Under the pieces are notes generated by a model, which saw only the letters and a list, made by a program, of their open reading frames with translations, searched no databases and was not told the DNA's origin. From Gnetum montanum (lineage: Eukaryota > Streptophyta > Gnetopsida > Gnetales > Gnetaceae): a stretch of DNA of 64,000 nt. The position numbers were made by a program, and so were the translations under genes. Where the stretch lies: contig MNCI01013916.1 in assembly GCA_015680685.1 (NCBI GenBank), positions 133,459 through 197,458 of the forward strand, given 5' to 3'. Positions 1 through 11,500 of this stretch are shown here, piece after piece; within the stretch, counting starts at the first letter, position 1; every line of letters starts with the position of its first letter.

Positions 1-604
1 TTTTTTGAAGTGCTTAATTCAGAGAAGCTACCTACCTTTGGGCATGGGTGCATGTCTTTCCAGTGGGGCCCCCTAGAATAGCATTATTTTTTTTCTAGTT
101 GAGTGCCTTTTGATTGCTCTTACTTCCATTTTTTGTTAGATCTATAAGGATCTTAGTACAACCAAGCTGCATGATAACTCTTATAGATGCCACAAAAGAG
201 AATCCATAAGTCCCCTTGATGTCACACCCTAGCCATTCCTTCTTGGTTCATCATTCTTCATTTTGGGCATAATAACACAAGGTTACTTTAAGTTTTAACG
301 ATTAGGAATATCACTATACCTAGAGTAGAACCTCTTATTAATGGAATGGATAGGTGGATGTTGTGGGCTTGTTGTCCAAATAATTAGTCACCTGAGACTT
401 GATAGCATAAAATAACACCTCAACCATCGGTCACATGAGTGTTTTATTTCTAGATGAGATTACTTTATAAAAACATAAAAAGGTAAAAAGATAAAAAGGA
501 AAAAAGGAAAAAAGATTAAACAATAAGTTGAAAAGTCAAAAACTGAAAAACAAAAATTTCAAAATTTAAAGAAAATGAAAAATATTTATTAATCCTACTT
601 GTTA
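1..604 (-). other. 3' untranslated part of element A
   Basis: This non-coding stretch is colinear with 28160-28735 of element D, including the block around 28-110 that matches 28180-28245. Positions 430-590 are very A-rich. The comparable region in elements C (15790-16490) and E (59040-59880) follows integrase, whereas here it follows gag directly. Confidence 0.6.
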
Positions 605-2636
605 TTAGAATGGGGGGTATCCCCCATAACTAAATGGTTGACTATTGTGAGGATTAATAAATGAAAAGTTGGGATCCTTGCATGTTGGAAGTATTGGGAT
701 CTGGTCATATCCGAACCACTGGGTGTCTTCTGATGTGGTGTTGGAACGTACCCCAAGTGGGGTTCACACACTTGGGGTAGTAAACATAGTGGGATAGTTT
801 ACAAGATGTAGCCAATTGATGAGTGGTTGACCCACTATGGCACCCATGACTGTAAGATGGTATGCAAGGATCGATATGTCTCCCTTTGTGGGTAGATTCT
901 CTGGGCTGCATGGTTGTTGGAGTATTGATTGGTGGCCTAGATGAGGTAACACGAGGTGCTAAGTTCGAGGAGAAGGATACCATAGTGTTGAACTTATGCT
1001 AAGTTGGAGGATGTAGTGGGCTCAGAGTTGTGTTGTCCCTTCTTATGGTCATGTCGAAAGAAGGGGCATCTTCAATGTTGAGGAGAGTTCCCATTGCTGT
1101 TGTGAGCAGAAGCACAAGTAATATTTGTGGGTGGCTGCTACAGTACAAACCCTTCTGGAACACTTGGTGGAAATGTAGAAGGAGGTGAAGGATGAGAATG
1201 TTGAAATTGAGGAGAAGTGTAATGTACACGGGGTGGTGGTCCTATTGGAGAGGATACAGGTTGATAGTATTGAGGAGAATAACAATAGTGTGGTGAGATA
1301 GAGGATGTTAACCCAGTTGGAGAAATAAGATGTTGAACTTGATAAGCACCTAGGTTTGGATGGTATGGAGGGTATAACCAGTTTGGGGATGGCCTCCCCC
1401 ACAACTGGGATTGTTGCCACTATGACTGAGCACAGTATTTCTACATGAACTCTGGATGTAACGTTCTTCCCCAATGCTCATGTAAATGTGACAAGATTGA
1501 ACATTGGCCCTTAGGGTGATTGTACTAGCAAATGTTACATTAATATGTATGATTGACAGTTAACTTCTTATTCTTTTCAACCCTTCTTTCTAATTTTCTA
1601 AAGGTGTTTTGTCCCATTTCTTGGGTTGTCATAACTCTATCCCCAATAATGTTGGCATATTCTCGACATTTTTCATGTATCCATTCCATTATCTTATTGA
1701 TCTTTGCCTTAATTTCATCCAATGATTGTAGTACTAGCAAAGATGCTTCCACCTCCTTGAGGTGAGTTGATTTCTCCTCTTTATTATCATGGGACCTTGT
1801 TGAATTAAGTTTTTGGGCCTATTGAGATTTTTCAATGTTCTCCCATTTAGCCATTTCTCATTTTTCTTTTGCTACTTGCTTAATAAGCTCTTGGAGTTGG
1901 TGGGTTCATAGCTCATATAGTTGACTCAGGCATACATCTCTAGGGTCTCCCTTTTTTCATTACAGCACCCATCTATGATATGGTACATTAGCCTTTCCTT
2001 GGATAACCCATGACCTAGGTAGTTGTTTAACAATGCATAATATCTTTCTAAGGCCATGTCTAAGGGTTCATGTTGTGCTTGTGTCCACTCTTGGATTTGT
2101 TTCCTCAAGGCTGATACTCTTTCATAAGTTTGATATCTTTCACTGAAGAGTTCTACCATTCTTGGCCAACATTGGATTGACTTTGGTTTTAGGGACCTAT
2201 ACCACACTTTTGCATGGCCAACAAGTGTCATAGAAAAGAGCTTAATTTTTTGCCATCCATTATCAATGTTGTTCCATGCATAGGCATCGTAGAAGGCTTG
2301 TAAATGTTGTTGTGGATCTACTTCATAGCCTCTTGAGAGGTTGAAAAAGTTGTTTAAGTCAAGCCTGGGTAGACAACTTTCCTTGTGATGCTTGCAGGAT
2401 ATTCGAATAGCCTCTTGTATTTCCATTAGGCTTGTAGTGGCCAGTAGGGGTTCATCATCATTAGGTATGTTATGCATTTGTGAGTTGGGATGATGTTGTC
2501 TTTGTTTATGTTTATAGAAAACCCCTACATTAGATTGGGTACTCCAAACTTCATCTTCATTATCATATAATTTGTTAATTCTCCAATGAATTACCTTACT
2601 AGTTGTTGCATTATCATAGTCTTGTGAGGAAGACAT
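605..2636 (-). pseudogene. gag: Gag of pol-less gypsy element A
   Basis: This is the structural Gag of a Ty3/gypsy element, forming the cytoplasmic particle. It starts at the ATG at 2636 (MSSSQDYDNATTSK) and the first 236 codons (to 1926) are open. The retrotransposon Gag domain covers about residues 80-236, with the family pattern of a hydrophobic LQAFYDAY helix, a VWYRSLKP core, an RYYALL segment and a HGLSKE turn. After a stop it continues in pieces: a charged coiled segment near 1540-1750, then a zinc knuckle near 1500-1550 (C-x2-C-x3-H-x4-C, with a stop inside it). A Pro/Ser/Tyr-rich tail (1050-1480) follows, and the protein ends in FSYGGYPPF at 605. No protease, RT or integrase follows. 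It is colinear with the gag of element D. Most stops are C-to-T changes. Confidence 0.75.
611..631 (-). promoter_or_regulatory. Internal polypurine-tract-like G run (element A)
   Basis: A run of G then C forms a near-palindrome at the end of gag. On the element strand it reads TATGGGGGATA followed by CCCCCC. It resembles the true polypurine tract next to the LTRs (TCATGGGGGTA in C) and the G run at the INT end of C (16510-16525). It also encodes the gag tail FSYGGYPPF, so the resemblance could be partly coding constraint. Confidence 0.4.
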
Positions 2637-2750
2637 GGTTGTAAAATTTGTGTGTGATTTAACTGCAATTATTTCTTCCTAAAAGATCTATTATTAATAC
2701 TTTGTTATAGTGATCTTATATGATGTAACTAATCTAGATAACTAGCACCG

Positions 2751-2768
2751 TCCCTGGAAATGGCACCA
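2751..2768 (-). promoter_or_regulatory. tRNA-Asp primer-binding site, element A
   Basis: The plus strand reads TCCCTGGAAATGGCACCA. This matches the 3' end of plant tRNA-Asp including CCA (CCCCGGCAACGGCGCCA) apart from a few transitions. It lies one base from the LTR edge at 2770, the expected position for minus-strand DNA priming. Confidence 0.75.
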
Positions 2769-2769
2769 A

Positions 2770-3662
2770 TCATGAGTGGTGAGGTACCCCTACACTCAAC
2801 CATATGAATACGAGTGTTTCACACACAATCTAGTCGAACTCCGTAGGCAGGCTAGTTGTGGTATCTAGATAGTTACTTATTGATCGTAGTTCTCTATCTT
2901 CCCACCTACACTAGTAATTGCTTTGTCACGTATGGTTTAGTCTAGAGTGAGGTGTATGATGGGTTCCTAAACTAATGCTACTCCTCGAAGCAATGAAAAA
3001 TAATCCTTAATTAAGCTAGGAGAAAAAGGGAGAGAGAGTTATGCTAAGAGGAAATAGGGAGAGAGAATCTAAGCTAGCCTAAGTGCGATGAGCATCTGTT
3101 CCTTAATCATCTATATACATCTTGGACCTCGTGCACAACTACCACTAGGATTGCCAAGTGTATGGCTTCGGTACGCTACTGGGATATCAAGTAGTCACAC
3201 TTAAATGCTCATGATTAAGTCATACTCATTCCGCAATTAAGGAGTTTAGGGTAAAGAGGTATTAACTATGAAAGCAGTAAATAGCAATAATAATTAAATA
3301 ATTAAACTAAGTAAATGCTACAATGATGAAGTAATCTCAATCTTTATTTCTGGTCATGTGCTTGTCCAAGTACATCACACTCGACTAAATGATGCTGTAC
3401 AATTACAATCATCACACTGCGGGCATGCACTGGGAGAAAGGGTTGAGAGAGAAAAGAAAAGAAACTAACTTCTAAAACTTAGCTATTTCTAAAAATTAAA
3501 GACTTCCTTCTCTCGTGCACCAACATGTGTATTTATAAGCTCACACAGGAGCCATGATATCATGTATCTGATATAGTTATTGGGCTACGATATTGCATAC
3601 CCGATATCGTGGATCCAATATCAGGGATCTGATATCATAGCCTGATGAATCAGGATTCATCA
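2770..3662 (-). repeat. Gypsy LTR shared by elements A and B
   Basis: This 893-bp LTR begins TCATGAG (TG mutated to TC) and ends TTCATCA. The U5 edge contains the block GAGGTACCCCTACACTCAACC, shared with all other LTRs of this family. On the element strand a TATA box (3530-3537) is followed by an AATAAA signal (3342-3347), which delimits R. U3 (3550-3645) holds a cluster of GATATC-type palindromes. The polypurine tract expected on the right is lost: the LTR runs straight into RT sequence through a deletion. Confidence 0.8.
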
Positions 3663-3679
3663 AATGGGAATGAAAAATA

Positions 3680-4110
3680 ATCCTTGAATGTTGCCATATT
3701 TAGTAGCTTGAAATCAATGTAGACCTACCACTTACCAGCTTTCTTTGGTACAATTACTAGTGGACTAATCCACTTACTATCCATAATGAGATAGATGAAT
3801 TCTACCTTGAGGAGTTGCTTGATTTCCTCAATGATTTACTTCAATTTAGGGTTCAACTACCTTTGTGTCTATCTTTTTGGCTTCATGGACAGGTCGATGT
3901 AAATGTCATGTTGCCATATCCTAGGATTAATCCTTGTGAGTTTAGGATATGACCAAGAAAAAGCTACCAACCATCTTTCAAGTACTTTCAATAGCATCTT
4001 TTTTTGTTCTGGAGCAAGTCTTGCATTGATTATAATCGACTTCTTTTTTTTCAAAAACATGTATTTAGTCCAACCAGTAATGATTTTAGTTCAAGGGGCT
4101 CTTGCTTAAA
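3680..4110 (-). pseudogene. RT N-terminal fragment, element B
   Basis: This is the start of a gypsy reverse transcriptase plus the linker that precedes it. The open segment 3869-4060 (MLLKVLERWLVAFSWSYPKL) matches the Athila linker between protease and RT. Further left come a DSKW-SPLVIVPKK-like block and an IDFKLLNMATFKD-like block (near 3690-3790), equivalent to the first conserved RT block. The element ends there, so the catalytic Asp residues are absent. Compare element C (18815-19150), where the same blocks continue into a full RT. Confidence 0.7.
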
Positions 4111-4289
4111 TTTCTTAGGAATTTCCAAACTCTCCCTAGTGAATATCATCATTTGTATTTTTAGAGAGTTGGTGATGAACTTGCTTGAGTTCATCCATGC
4201 TCATGACATATTCACATGTTAGGCTCTTAGTTGGTTCCATGCAAAGTGTGCTACTTTCTGAATCAATGGTTAGCCACTAGGTGCCCTCA

Positions 4290-4800
4290 TATTTTGTGGC
4301 TACTACATACAGACACCTTTGAATTTCTAGCTCTGCGTACACTGCTTGCATGTAGAGATGGATGCATGCTTAATGGCCCAAAGTTTCTGCACATAATTGC
4401 ACCCTGTATCACTATACGCAATGCATGGAACTCTCTTCTTCTCAATCTTTCCAAATGTATTTTCTTTAGAGATTTCCAAGGAAAGATCTCTAACACCCAT
4501 TCTTGCATCTATGGTGCTCATCCATGCCCTTTCTATAATGATTGGAAAGTTCCCTTTGTAGTTCTCCACTTTGATTACTAGGAATTCGACAGGATAAGAC
4601 CACCCACCAATAGTGGGTACAATGTCTTTTATCGGTGCCAATGGAATAGTGATGGACTGGTCTACTAATCCCAATATGATGTTTCTCTTCTTGAGAGGTG
4701 GCAAGTTCTAGGCATCTCATGAGAAATCAAATTAACACCAAAACCTGAATCAAGAAGAGCCTTGCATGGTTTGTTTATAGCAATCTACAAATAAATCAAA
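4290..4800 (-). pseudogene. Aspartic protease, element B
   Basis: This is the retropepsin domain of the gypsy polyprotein, which cleaves Gag-Pol inside the particle. The catalytic triad DSG is visible in KALLDSGFGVNLISHEM (about 4725-4775). It is followed by VDQSITIPLAPIKDI and a WSYPVEFLVIKV strand, then an IIIERAWMSTIDA segment that matches the usual ILGRPFLATA end of the domain. Frames shift near 4700 and stops interrupt, so it is not functional. The same domain occurs in C (19749-20150) and E (63100-63500). Confidence 0.75.
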
Positions 4801-5039
4801 GGACTTCTAGGATTGGCTAATTTCCTGGGAAGGTTTCCTACATAGATTCAATCAGACACAGTGTGAGTAAGCATTACCATATGGATCCTTTGCAGAGTTG
4901 GGTTTGAAGGAGGCCTAAGGGAATTTGATATGGAGGAAGATGCAGGAGAAGGCTATCAATTGTGGATATATGTGAAGGCTTAGGTTGACTGCGGGGTCAA
5001 AAGGAAGACATTTTCTTTGATCAGGCATTCGACCCTTCT

Positions 5040-7415
5040 AATTGATGATTTGGTTGTAGATTAATAGCCCTTGTAGTGTTACATTACTATGGTTAAGTGA
5101 GTAGTTCATCCTACATTGGTGGAGCAAGTGGTAGCTATGCCACTGGAGGAGAAGTGTGTGCAAGGACAGGAGGAGGATAAGGATAGGAGGTGGCATCTCT
5201 TCTTTCATGTGAAGAAGGAGTTCAATAGTAATCAGAAAGGTGGTAGTAAGGCTGAATATTAGAAATGTGACTGGAAGAGTCACATGGAGACATGGGTTGT
5301 TGAACATGGTAACTATATGGATTAGGCTACCAATAAGGGTATTGTTTCCTTGGCAGTGCAAATGCCCATGATTGTGGTTGCTACCATTGTTGGTACTATT
5401 TGTACAGTTGTGATGGAGCTCCACTTGGATAATATGGTTGTTGTTGGTGGAACTACTTGAGATTACCTTAAGGGTAAGGCAACCTTTTGGATGTTTGTCT
5501 TTATGTTATGGTGGATGTAAGGCATACACCCTAGACTCCTAAAGATGTGACACAATGGGGCAACATCCTTTAGGATGTTTAGATTAGTAGACATCACATC
5601 CACGATCATCATATGATTCATTGTCTACAACCTCTTCCATTGTAGCAATTTTACCCTTACCTTTGTAATATGCATGTTTAGCTTCCATGCACCTTTTGCA
5701 CTCACAATCACTACCTTGTTCTTTGTACTTTTCAGTGATTTTGAGGAAAGCTTGAAATAAACTATCCATGGAATCCCTTAACTAATCGACCTTGGTTGTA
5801 TGTTTAGATTGGAATTGTTGAAGTGGCAAGGCTTTCTTATGCATCCCCTCATCAAATACAAATTCATCCTCACTATCACAGAATTAAACCTCCCGCTTGT
5901 GAATGGAAGGATTGTGGTTGTACTTCTTTGCACTTTCTCTTTTTTTTAGTTCACCCTCCCCTTTAACCACCTACTCTATTAACCTTTGTACCTGATGAGC
6001 AGTTAGTTCTAACAATCGCTCTTGGGCATAGACACCAAGGGTTTTCCTCGTTTCATTATGAAGCTTGTCTACAATGTGGTGAAGTTGAAGCAATTGAGAA
6101 TAACCATGGCCAAGGCATTTATGCATCAAGGCATAGTATCAGCTAATGGCAGTGTCCAAGGGTTTGTGTGCTCCTTATTTCAAGCCTTGGATTTGCTTTC
6201 TTAAGTTGGATACTCTGGAGTACGTTTTATACGTATCATTGAACAACTCAAGCATGGTACTCCCTTGTCTAGCTCTAAAGATCAGTACCAGTTCTCTGCT
6301 TCATTAATGAGTATCTTGGGGAACAACTTCAATTTTTGCCACTCATTTTCTATGTTTTGCAAGGCATATGCATCTTGGAAAGCTTGAAGATGATCCTGCG
6401 AATCAAAGTTATATCCTCCTTCAAATCAAGAAGTATTGTTCATGTCTAACCATTTGATTCGACTGTCTTTCACATGCCATGTTGGGATTCTAACTGCCTC
6501 TACAATGTTAAGCATGCTTTGAGTAGCAAATAGAGGATCATCGAGGCCTTGATCATGGTTCCTATGATGCCCTTTACTACCCCTTCATTCATGGTGATGT
6601 GCCTCTTTTGAACATCTACGTCCTTGATCTTGCTTGTCCTGATGGACCCCTTGATTATTGTGGTTCTGTTGGTCATTGCACTCATTTTGATCACCTCCAT
6701 CATGATCTCATATTCTATGGTCATGGTTAGAGCCAGAAGAAGAAGAAGAATATGATGACAAAGGGGAAGAGGACGAAGAACTAGCACCATCATTATGCCT
6801 ACTACCGCCTCTTCAGTAATTGCAACCATGATCACGATCTTTCTTCTTTTCTGCATCCCTATGTTGGCTTGCCCCTTCAGATCCTTCTTTGTCATTGGAT
6901 CCCTTGTTACCAGAATCAGGATTATGAATTGTGGAGTGCATATTTTGGTTTTGACCTCCATCACCGAAGTTAAAGAGAGGAGCATCATTGTATGGAAAAT
7001 CCCTAGAGAAGGATTCTCCACTAGCTTTTTGATATAATAGGAATAGAGGATCATTAAGCCAATTTCCCTTTGAAAACTCATAGCATTGTTCTAGTTTCCA
7101 ATCTTGCAAGTGTTATGCTTTGGTGAAATGATGATCCCTAGAGTTAACATCTTTCACATTATACTTCCCATGGAAGTCTTGAAGACCACATTGTGCAAGC
7201 ATTTGATAGAGCATTGCAGAAGTAGCACAATTAAGCGACAACACAATGTTGCCCTCCATGTCATGCCATTATAGCTATTCATCCTTGTGTAGGATGAAGG
7301 TGAAGTTTGACACATACTCATCAGGATGGGTATATATGATTCAGTACTGTTGAGGCTTTGTTGAATAAACATTATTAGCCTTGGGCGAAGAAGCGCTCCT
7401 ATGAGAAGAAGACAT
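5040..7415 (-). pseudogene. gag: Gag of element B
   Basis: Long-form Gag starting at the ATG at 7415 (MSSS). It has an N-terminal extension of about 200 residues rich in His, Asp, Asn and Ser (6560-7100), including a poly-Ser stretch, which the gag-only elements A and D lack. The Gag core is at about 6240-6480 (HLQAFQDAYALQNIENEWQK). A charged segment with clustered Cys (5584-5769, CECKRCMEAKHAYYKGKGK) precedes a knuckle-like HPKGCCP block. A Tyr/Pro/Gln-rich tail leads into protease. There are many stops and shifts. Ordering and start agree with element C. Confidence 0.65.
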
Positions 7416-7556
7416 TTTTAGTTAGTGAAATAAAAATCATAGTGTGCTCTAAGAATTTATTATAGTAATTGTGAAATAAGATATGACTTTCAAGTTCATT
7501 CCAATGATTTAAATACTTTCACTAGGTCCTAGATAGCACACAAAACAACAAAAAGG

Positions 7557-7574
7557 TCCTCGGCAATGGTGCTA
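7557..7574 (-). promoter_or_regulatory. tRNA-Asp primer-binding site, element B
   Basis: The plus strand reads TCCTCGGCAATGGTGCTA, close to the CCCCGGCAACGGCGCCA 3' end of plant tRNA-Asp, with C-to-T changes. It is separated by one base from the LTR start at 7576. Confidence 0.7.
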
Positions 7575-7575
7575 A

Positions 7576-8318
7576 TGATGAACATACACTAGTTTCTATA
7601 GAAACTGAAATGATGTTAAGAATGTTCATTATCTTCCCAACTACATTTGTGACGTTAAAGAGTATGGTTTAAGTGTAATTGAGGTATATGATTTTTCTTA
7701 CTTTATATTTTATGGATTTGGTCACCTACAACAAGAATGAAGAGTAGAGTAATTAAAAACTAATGTCTATTGCCTAGCTAGCCTAATACAAGTAACCATC
7801 CCACTTTCCTAAACACATATAGCACTACTAGGCTACCAAACATTAAGCATTGTTGGGTTACCAAGTACTATATGAATGCTCGAAGTGGTTGTGCTCATGT
7901 TCATTAGCTGCTAGAAATAAATTGCTTAATTAAAATGCATTAAAATAAAGAACGAGAAAGTAAAATGCATTAAAGGAAATATTAAGCTATTCTAAGTGCT
8001 GCAAGGATTATCAAAAGAGTTCGTTTTATTCCCATCACACTACTGCATTCAAATACATTAGTGTTTGAACAAAGAATTGTACACATTTTAGACTTATTCT
8101 ACAAGCACTCAGAAAATATTCTAAATTTGAGGAAAATAAACTATAAGAGCTTCACTACTTTGACTAAGAATGACCAAAAACTGACTCAAAACGAGAGCCC
8201 AAGCATGGTATTTATAGACTAGGGAATATACCTTGACGTTGGATATTCAATGTCGGATCTAGGCCCTAATGTCATGTACGCGATGTCGTCACAATCGACA
8301 TCAAATGGTGATTCATCA
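7576..8318 (-). repeat. 5' LTR of element B
   Basis: This 743-bp LTR runs from TGATGAAC to TTCATCA. TATA-like (8209-8217) and AATAAA (8025-8030) signals sit in the same order as in the other LTRs. Its U3 (8222-8305) carries a different palindrome type (GCGATGTCG / CGACATC) from the GATATC type of the C and D LTRs, so B belongs to another subfamily. The right edge touches copia LTR sequence at 8319. Confidence 0.8.
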
Positions 8319-8511
8319 CCTTAACTATTGTATTTGTTAATCTCTATTCATAATTATTGAGTACAAATATAATATCTCATTATTTAGACAAAATTATTCA
8401 CATATCTAAAATAGTGATTAGTTGATGGATTTAGATGTGGATCTTTCGTGTTGTTCTCTTTATGCTTGTCTAGTTATTAAATTGCTCATCATAGATCCTG
8501 CAAACTTAACA
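8319..8511 (+). repeat. 5' LTR of copia-1 (right part only)
   Basis: This matches the end of the 3' LTR at 12643-12835. The blocks GTTGTTCTCT and TTAAATTGCTCATC followed by TAGATCCT occur in both. It ends CTTAACA directly before the primer site. Its missing left part must lie beyond the gypsy chain. Confidence 0.75.
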
Positions 8512-8526
8512 TGCTATCAAAGCAGG
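8512..8526 (+). promoter_or_regulatory. Initiator-Met tRNA primer-binding site of copia-1
   Basis: TGCTATCAAAGC matches the standard plant copia primer site TGGTATCAGAGC at 10 of 12 positions and starts right after the LTR. Confidence 0.7.
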
Positions 8527-8559
8527 TTAGTGAATAAATGTGAAAGTTAAATTCTATGC

Positions 8560-11500
8560 AGCCATGATGAGAGTGAGAAGTTCTGTGACATTGCCTAAAA
8601 ATCAAGTATTGAAAACATCTAATTATCATTTTTGGAAACTCCAAATGAGATTTCTACCACAATGAAATAACATGAAAGAAAACATGAACAAAACCATCAT
8701 GGTGGATGAAAAATAACAAGATGGAAAAAACATTGTTTATCTTGAGGATCTTCAAAGAATTTTTGTAGTTGGTAGAGAAACAAGATTTCACATACAAAAT
8801 GTGAAAAAAGCTAGAGAAAACTTTTGAAGCAAAGAATAAATAAAAGTCGGTGTCCGTTCAAAATCAATTGAACTGCTTGTAGTTAAAATAAGGTGAGCTT
8901 GTTGTCACTTGTGTTTAAAAGGTTTTAGCATTATTTAAGCACAAAATGCACACTTATTAGATGAAACTATTAATTTTTATTTCATGAGAGCATTGCTACT
9001 ATCATATAATGTTTTTAGACAAATTGTCAAGAATGGTGGAAGGATGTAGATCATGATAGAGTTATACGTAAAATTTTTAACAAAAGCTAAAATAAATGCA
9101 TATGCCTCTACAACAAAAGAAAATTCTCAAACAATAATAGTCAAATTAAAAAATTATCGAAAGAGACAAAGAGGATTGAGGTATTGCCATATTTACAAGA
9201 AATAGGATAATCATAGCAAAATTATTGTTATGATAATCCTAATAATCCTAAAGCAAAAGCCATTGCAAAGAGGTAGGTAAATAATTCTATCAAAAATAAG
9301 GTATAGAAGCTAATGAAAAATACTTAGAGTCTAAGCCAGCACCAATAATGTTGTAAAGAGAGGAGGTACAAACTCCCACCATGGACTTTGATGCCATCAT
9401 TAATGATACCTTTGATAATTCTATGTGTATTAATTCTAATGTGTCACAACATTTTATAGGAAGTTTGTCTTGGTTAATGACCATACAAGAAAATCCAAAA
9501 TCACATTATGTAAGAATCAAAGATGATCATTTAATAAAAGTCAATAAAACTGGGAGCTTTATAGTTTTTGGTCTAAAACTAAAAGATGTTATTTTTAATA
9601 AATAATTTGTTATGATATTGATTTTACCATATTAATTGACTAATGAATACTTTAGTATGAAATTTAAGAAGAATAGTCATGGTACCTCTTATTACATAAT
9701 ACACCATGGCAATGATGTTCTAGCCTATGGTATTGTAGTAATAGAATATTTAAATTAGTGGAATACCAAGTTCAAAGCATATATATGAAAATTAATTAAG
9801 ATTTACTAAGAAAATGACATATAAGACTTGGGCATGTAAATATAAATACTTTCAAAAAATGCATTATTTTTATCCTAATGTTCCCAAATTTGATGACAAT
9901 CAAGTAACAAATTACAAATTTTGCATGATTGAGAAGATGCACCATTTGCATTTTTCATGAAATCATGACATATATACAACAAGACCACTTGAATATTCAT
10001 ACATATGTATGTGATCCATTCTCACCACAAAAGATCAAAATGAAAGGTACTTTGTAATCATTGTGGATGATTTTAGTAGAATGATATGGCTTTACAAATT
10101 AGTTCTCAAGTTACAACTATTAGAAAAGTTTAAACACTTTTGAATGAGAGAAGAAACTGAGAAAAATACAAAAATAAAGGTGCTATAATCCAATGGTGTT
10201 GGTGAGTATACATCAAATGAATTTAAAAAGTATTGTAGTCATAATGGTAAAAAAACAAGAATTCACAGTACCATAGACACCACAATAAAATGTTATTGTC
10301 AAAAGGAAGAACAAATCAGTAATAAAAATGATAAGATGCATGTTAAATGATGCTCAAGTTCAAAATCATTGGAGATTGAAGCTGCATATTATGTTGGTCA
10401 TATTATTAATAGAGTTCCAACTTCAACTTTAAATGGTATCCCTCTAATTAAAAGATGGTTCGACAATAGGGAAGTGTCAATATCTCATATTCATCCCTTT
10501 AGAAAAATATATTATGTTTATGTTCCAAAAGCACACCATGATAAAGTAGACATGAAGACCATAGTGGAATTGCTACTCAATTATCCTTTGAATCACAAAG
10601 CCTACTGAGTGTGGAATATAAAAGGTCATAAAATACTGGAGTTTTGTGATATGTTATTTGATAATCTCTTTCAAAAATCTAGTAACACCATGAGTCATAA
10701 ACTTGATGATATTCCTAAGATGGTCTTCAATAAGTCATAACCTTTTTTGACCTTTCATAAAGATGATGATGTAAAAGCCAGTGTAGCTAAAAAATTTAAC
10801 TCAAGTTCCTAAACACATTGATAACCATAGTGGTTCAAAAATTAGTTAAAAGATTCAAGACAAACATAGCTAAAATACATAAATGAAATATCAATGAAAA
10901 GGCTTAGGAGTAGAAGAATGTTTCTTACTGAAGATCATTCTAACTTGATTGATTCAAAGGTAATATTTAAGGTAGGAGAACCCATGAGTATGCAAGAAGC
11001 TATGTAAAATTAGTATAAAGAAATGAAGCAAAGTATAATATGATAATGAAAACGGAACATTTGAACTAGTTAAGAGTTTACTACAAATGAAAATACTAAT
11101 AAGTAAATGGGCTTTTCGTATAAAAAGAAAAGTTGATAGCATGGTAGATAAATACAAGATCCAATTGTTTGTTAGAGGCTTCGTATAGAGGGCAGATATT
11201 GATTATCAAGAAACCTTTGCATCCACCATGAAACAAATAACTATATGATGTATTTTCACTTGCAGAAAACTCTTAATTAGCTATGTATCAACCATAAGGT
11301 TTTGTGGATTCTAAGTTTACTATGTCTACACACTAAAAAAGTCCCTTTGTGGGTTAAAGCAAGCTTCCCAATAACAATAGATAAAATTTGATGAGTTTTT
11401 ACATAGAATAGGTTTCAAACAATGTAATGCAAATATTGGTCTTTCTGTTATAGAAGTAAAAGACTTACAAATAGTTGTGATCATGCTGCTATATGTTGAT

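Larger units (their letters stand above)
3663..7575 (-). mobile_element. Interior of truncated gypsy element B
   Basis: Reading from the primer site at 7574 leftward, element B has gag, protease and the first part of RT. It then jumps straight to the LTR at 3662. The rest of RT, RNaseH, INT and ORF3 are gone. A few bases resembling the PPT-flanking sequence (GAATGAAAAA) remain at 3668-3680 before RT sequence starts, which puts the deletion breakpoint there. Confidence 0.7.
1..8318 (-). mobile_element. Ty3/gypsy (Athila-like) chain A-LTR-B-LTR
   Basis: Two minus-strand gypsy elements lie head to tail and share the LTR at 2770-3662. That LTR has a primer-binding site on its left (serving A) and element B's interior on its right. 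A second LTR (7576-8318), also with a primer site on its left, closes the chain. The left end is outside the window. The right end abuts the 5' LTR of a plus-strand copia element, so the chain inserted into that LTR. The Athila-type assignment rests on the tRNA-Asp primer site, the gag domain and the pol order. The shared LTR could come from LTR-LTR recombination or from tandem integration. Confidence 0.75.

Noticed and set aside
4036-4056. Poly-T run as a LINE/SINE tail
   Set aside because: It lies within the PR-RT linker of element B and is an A-rich Lys stretch (FLKKKKS) on the coding strand.
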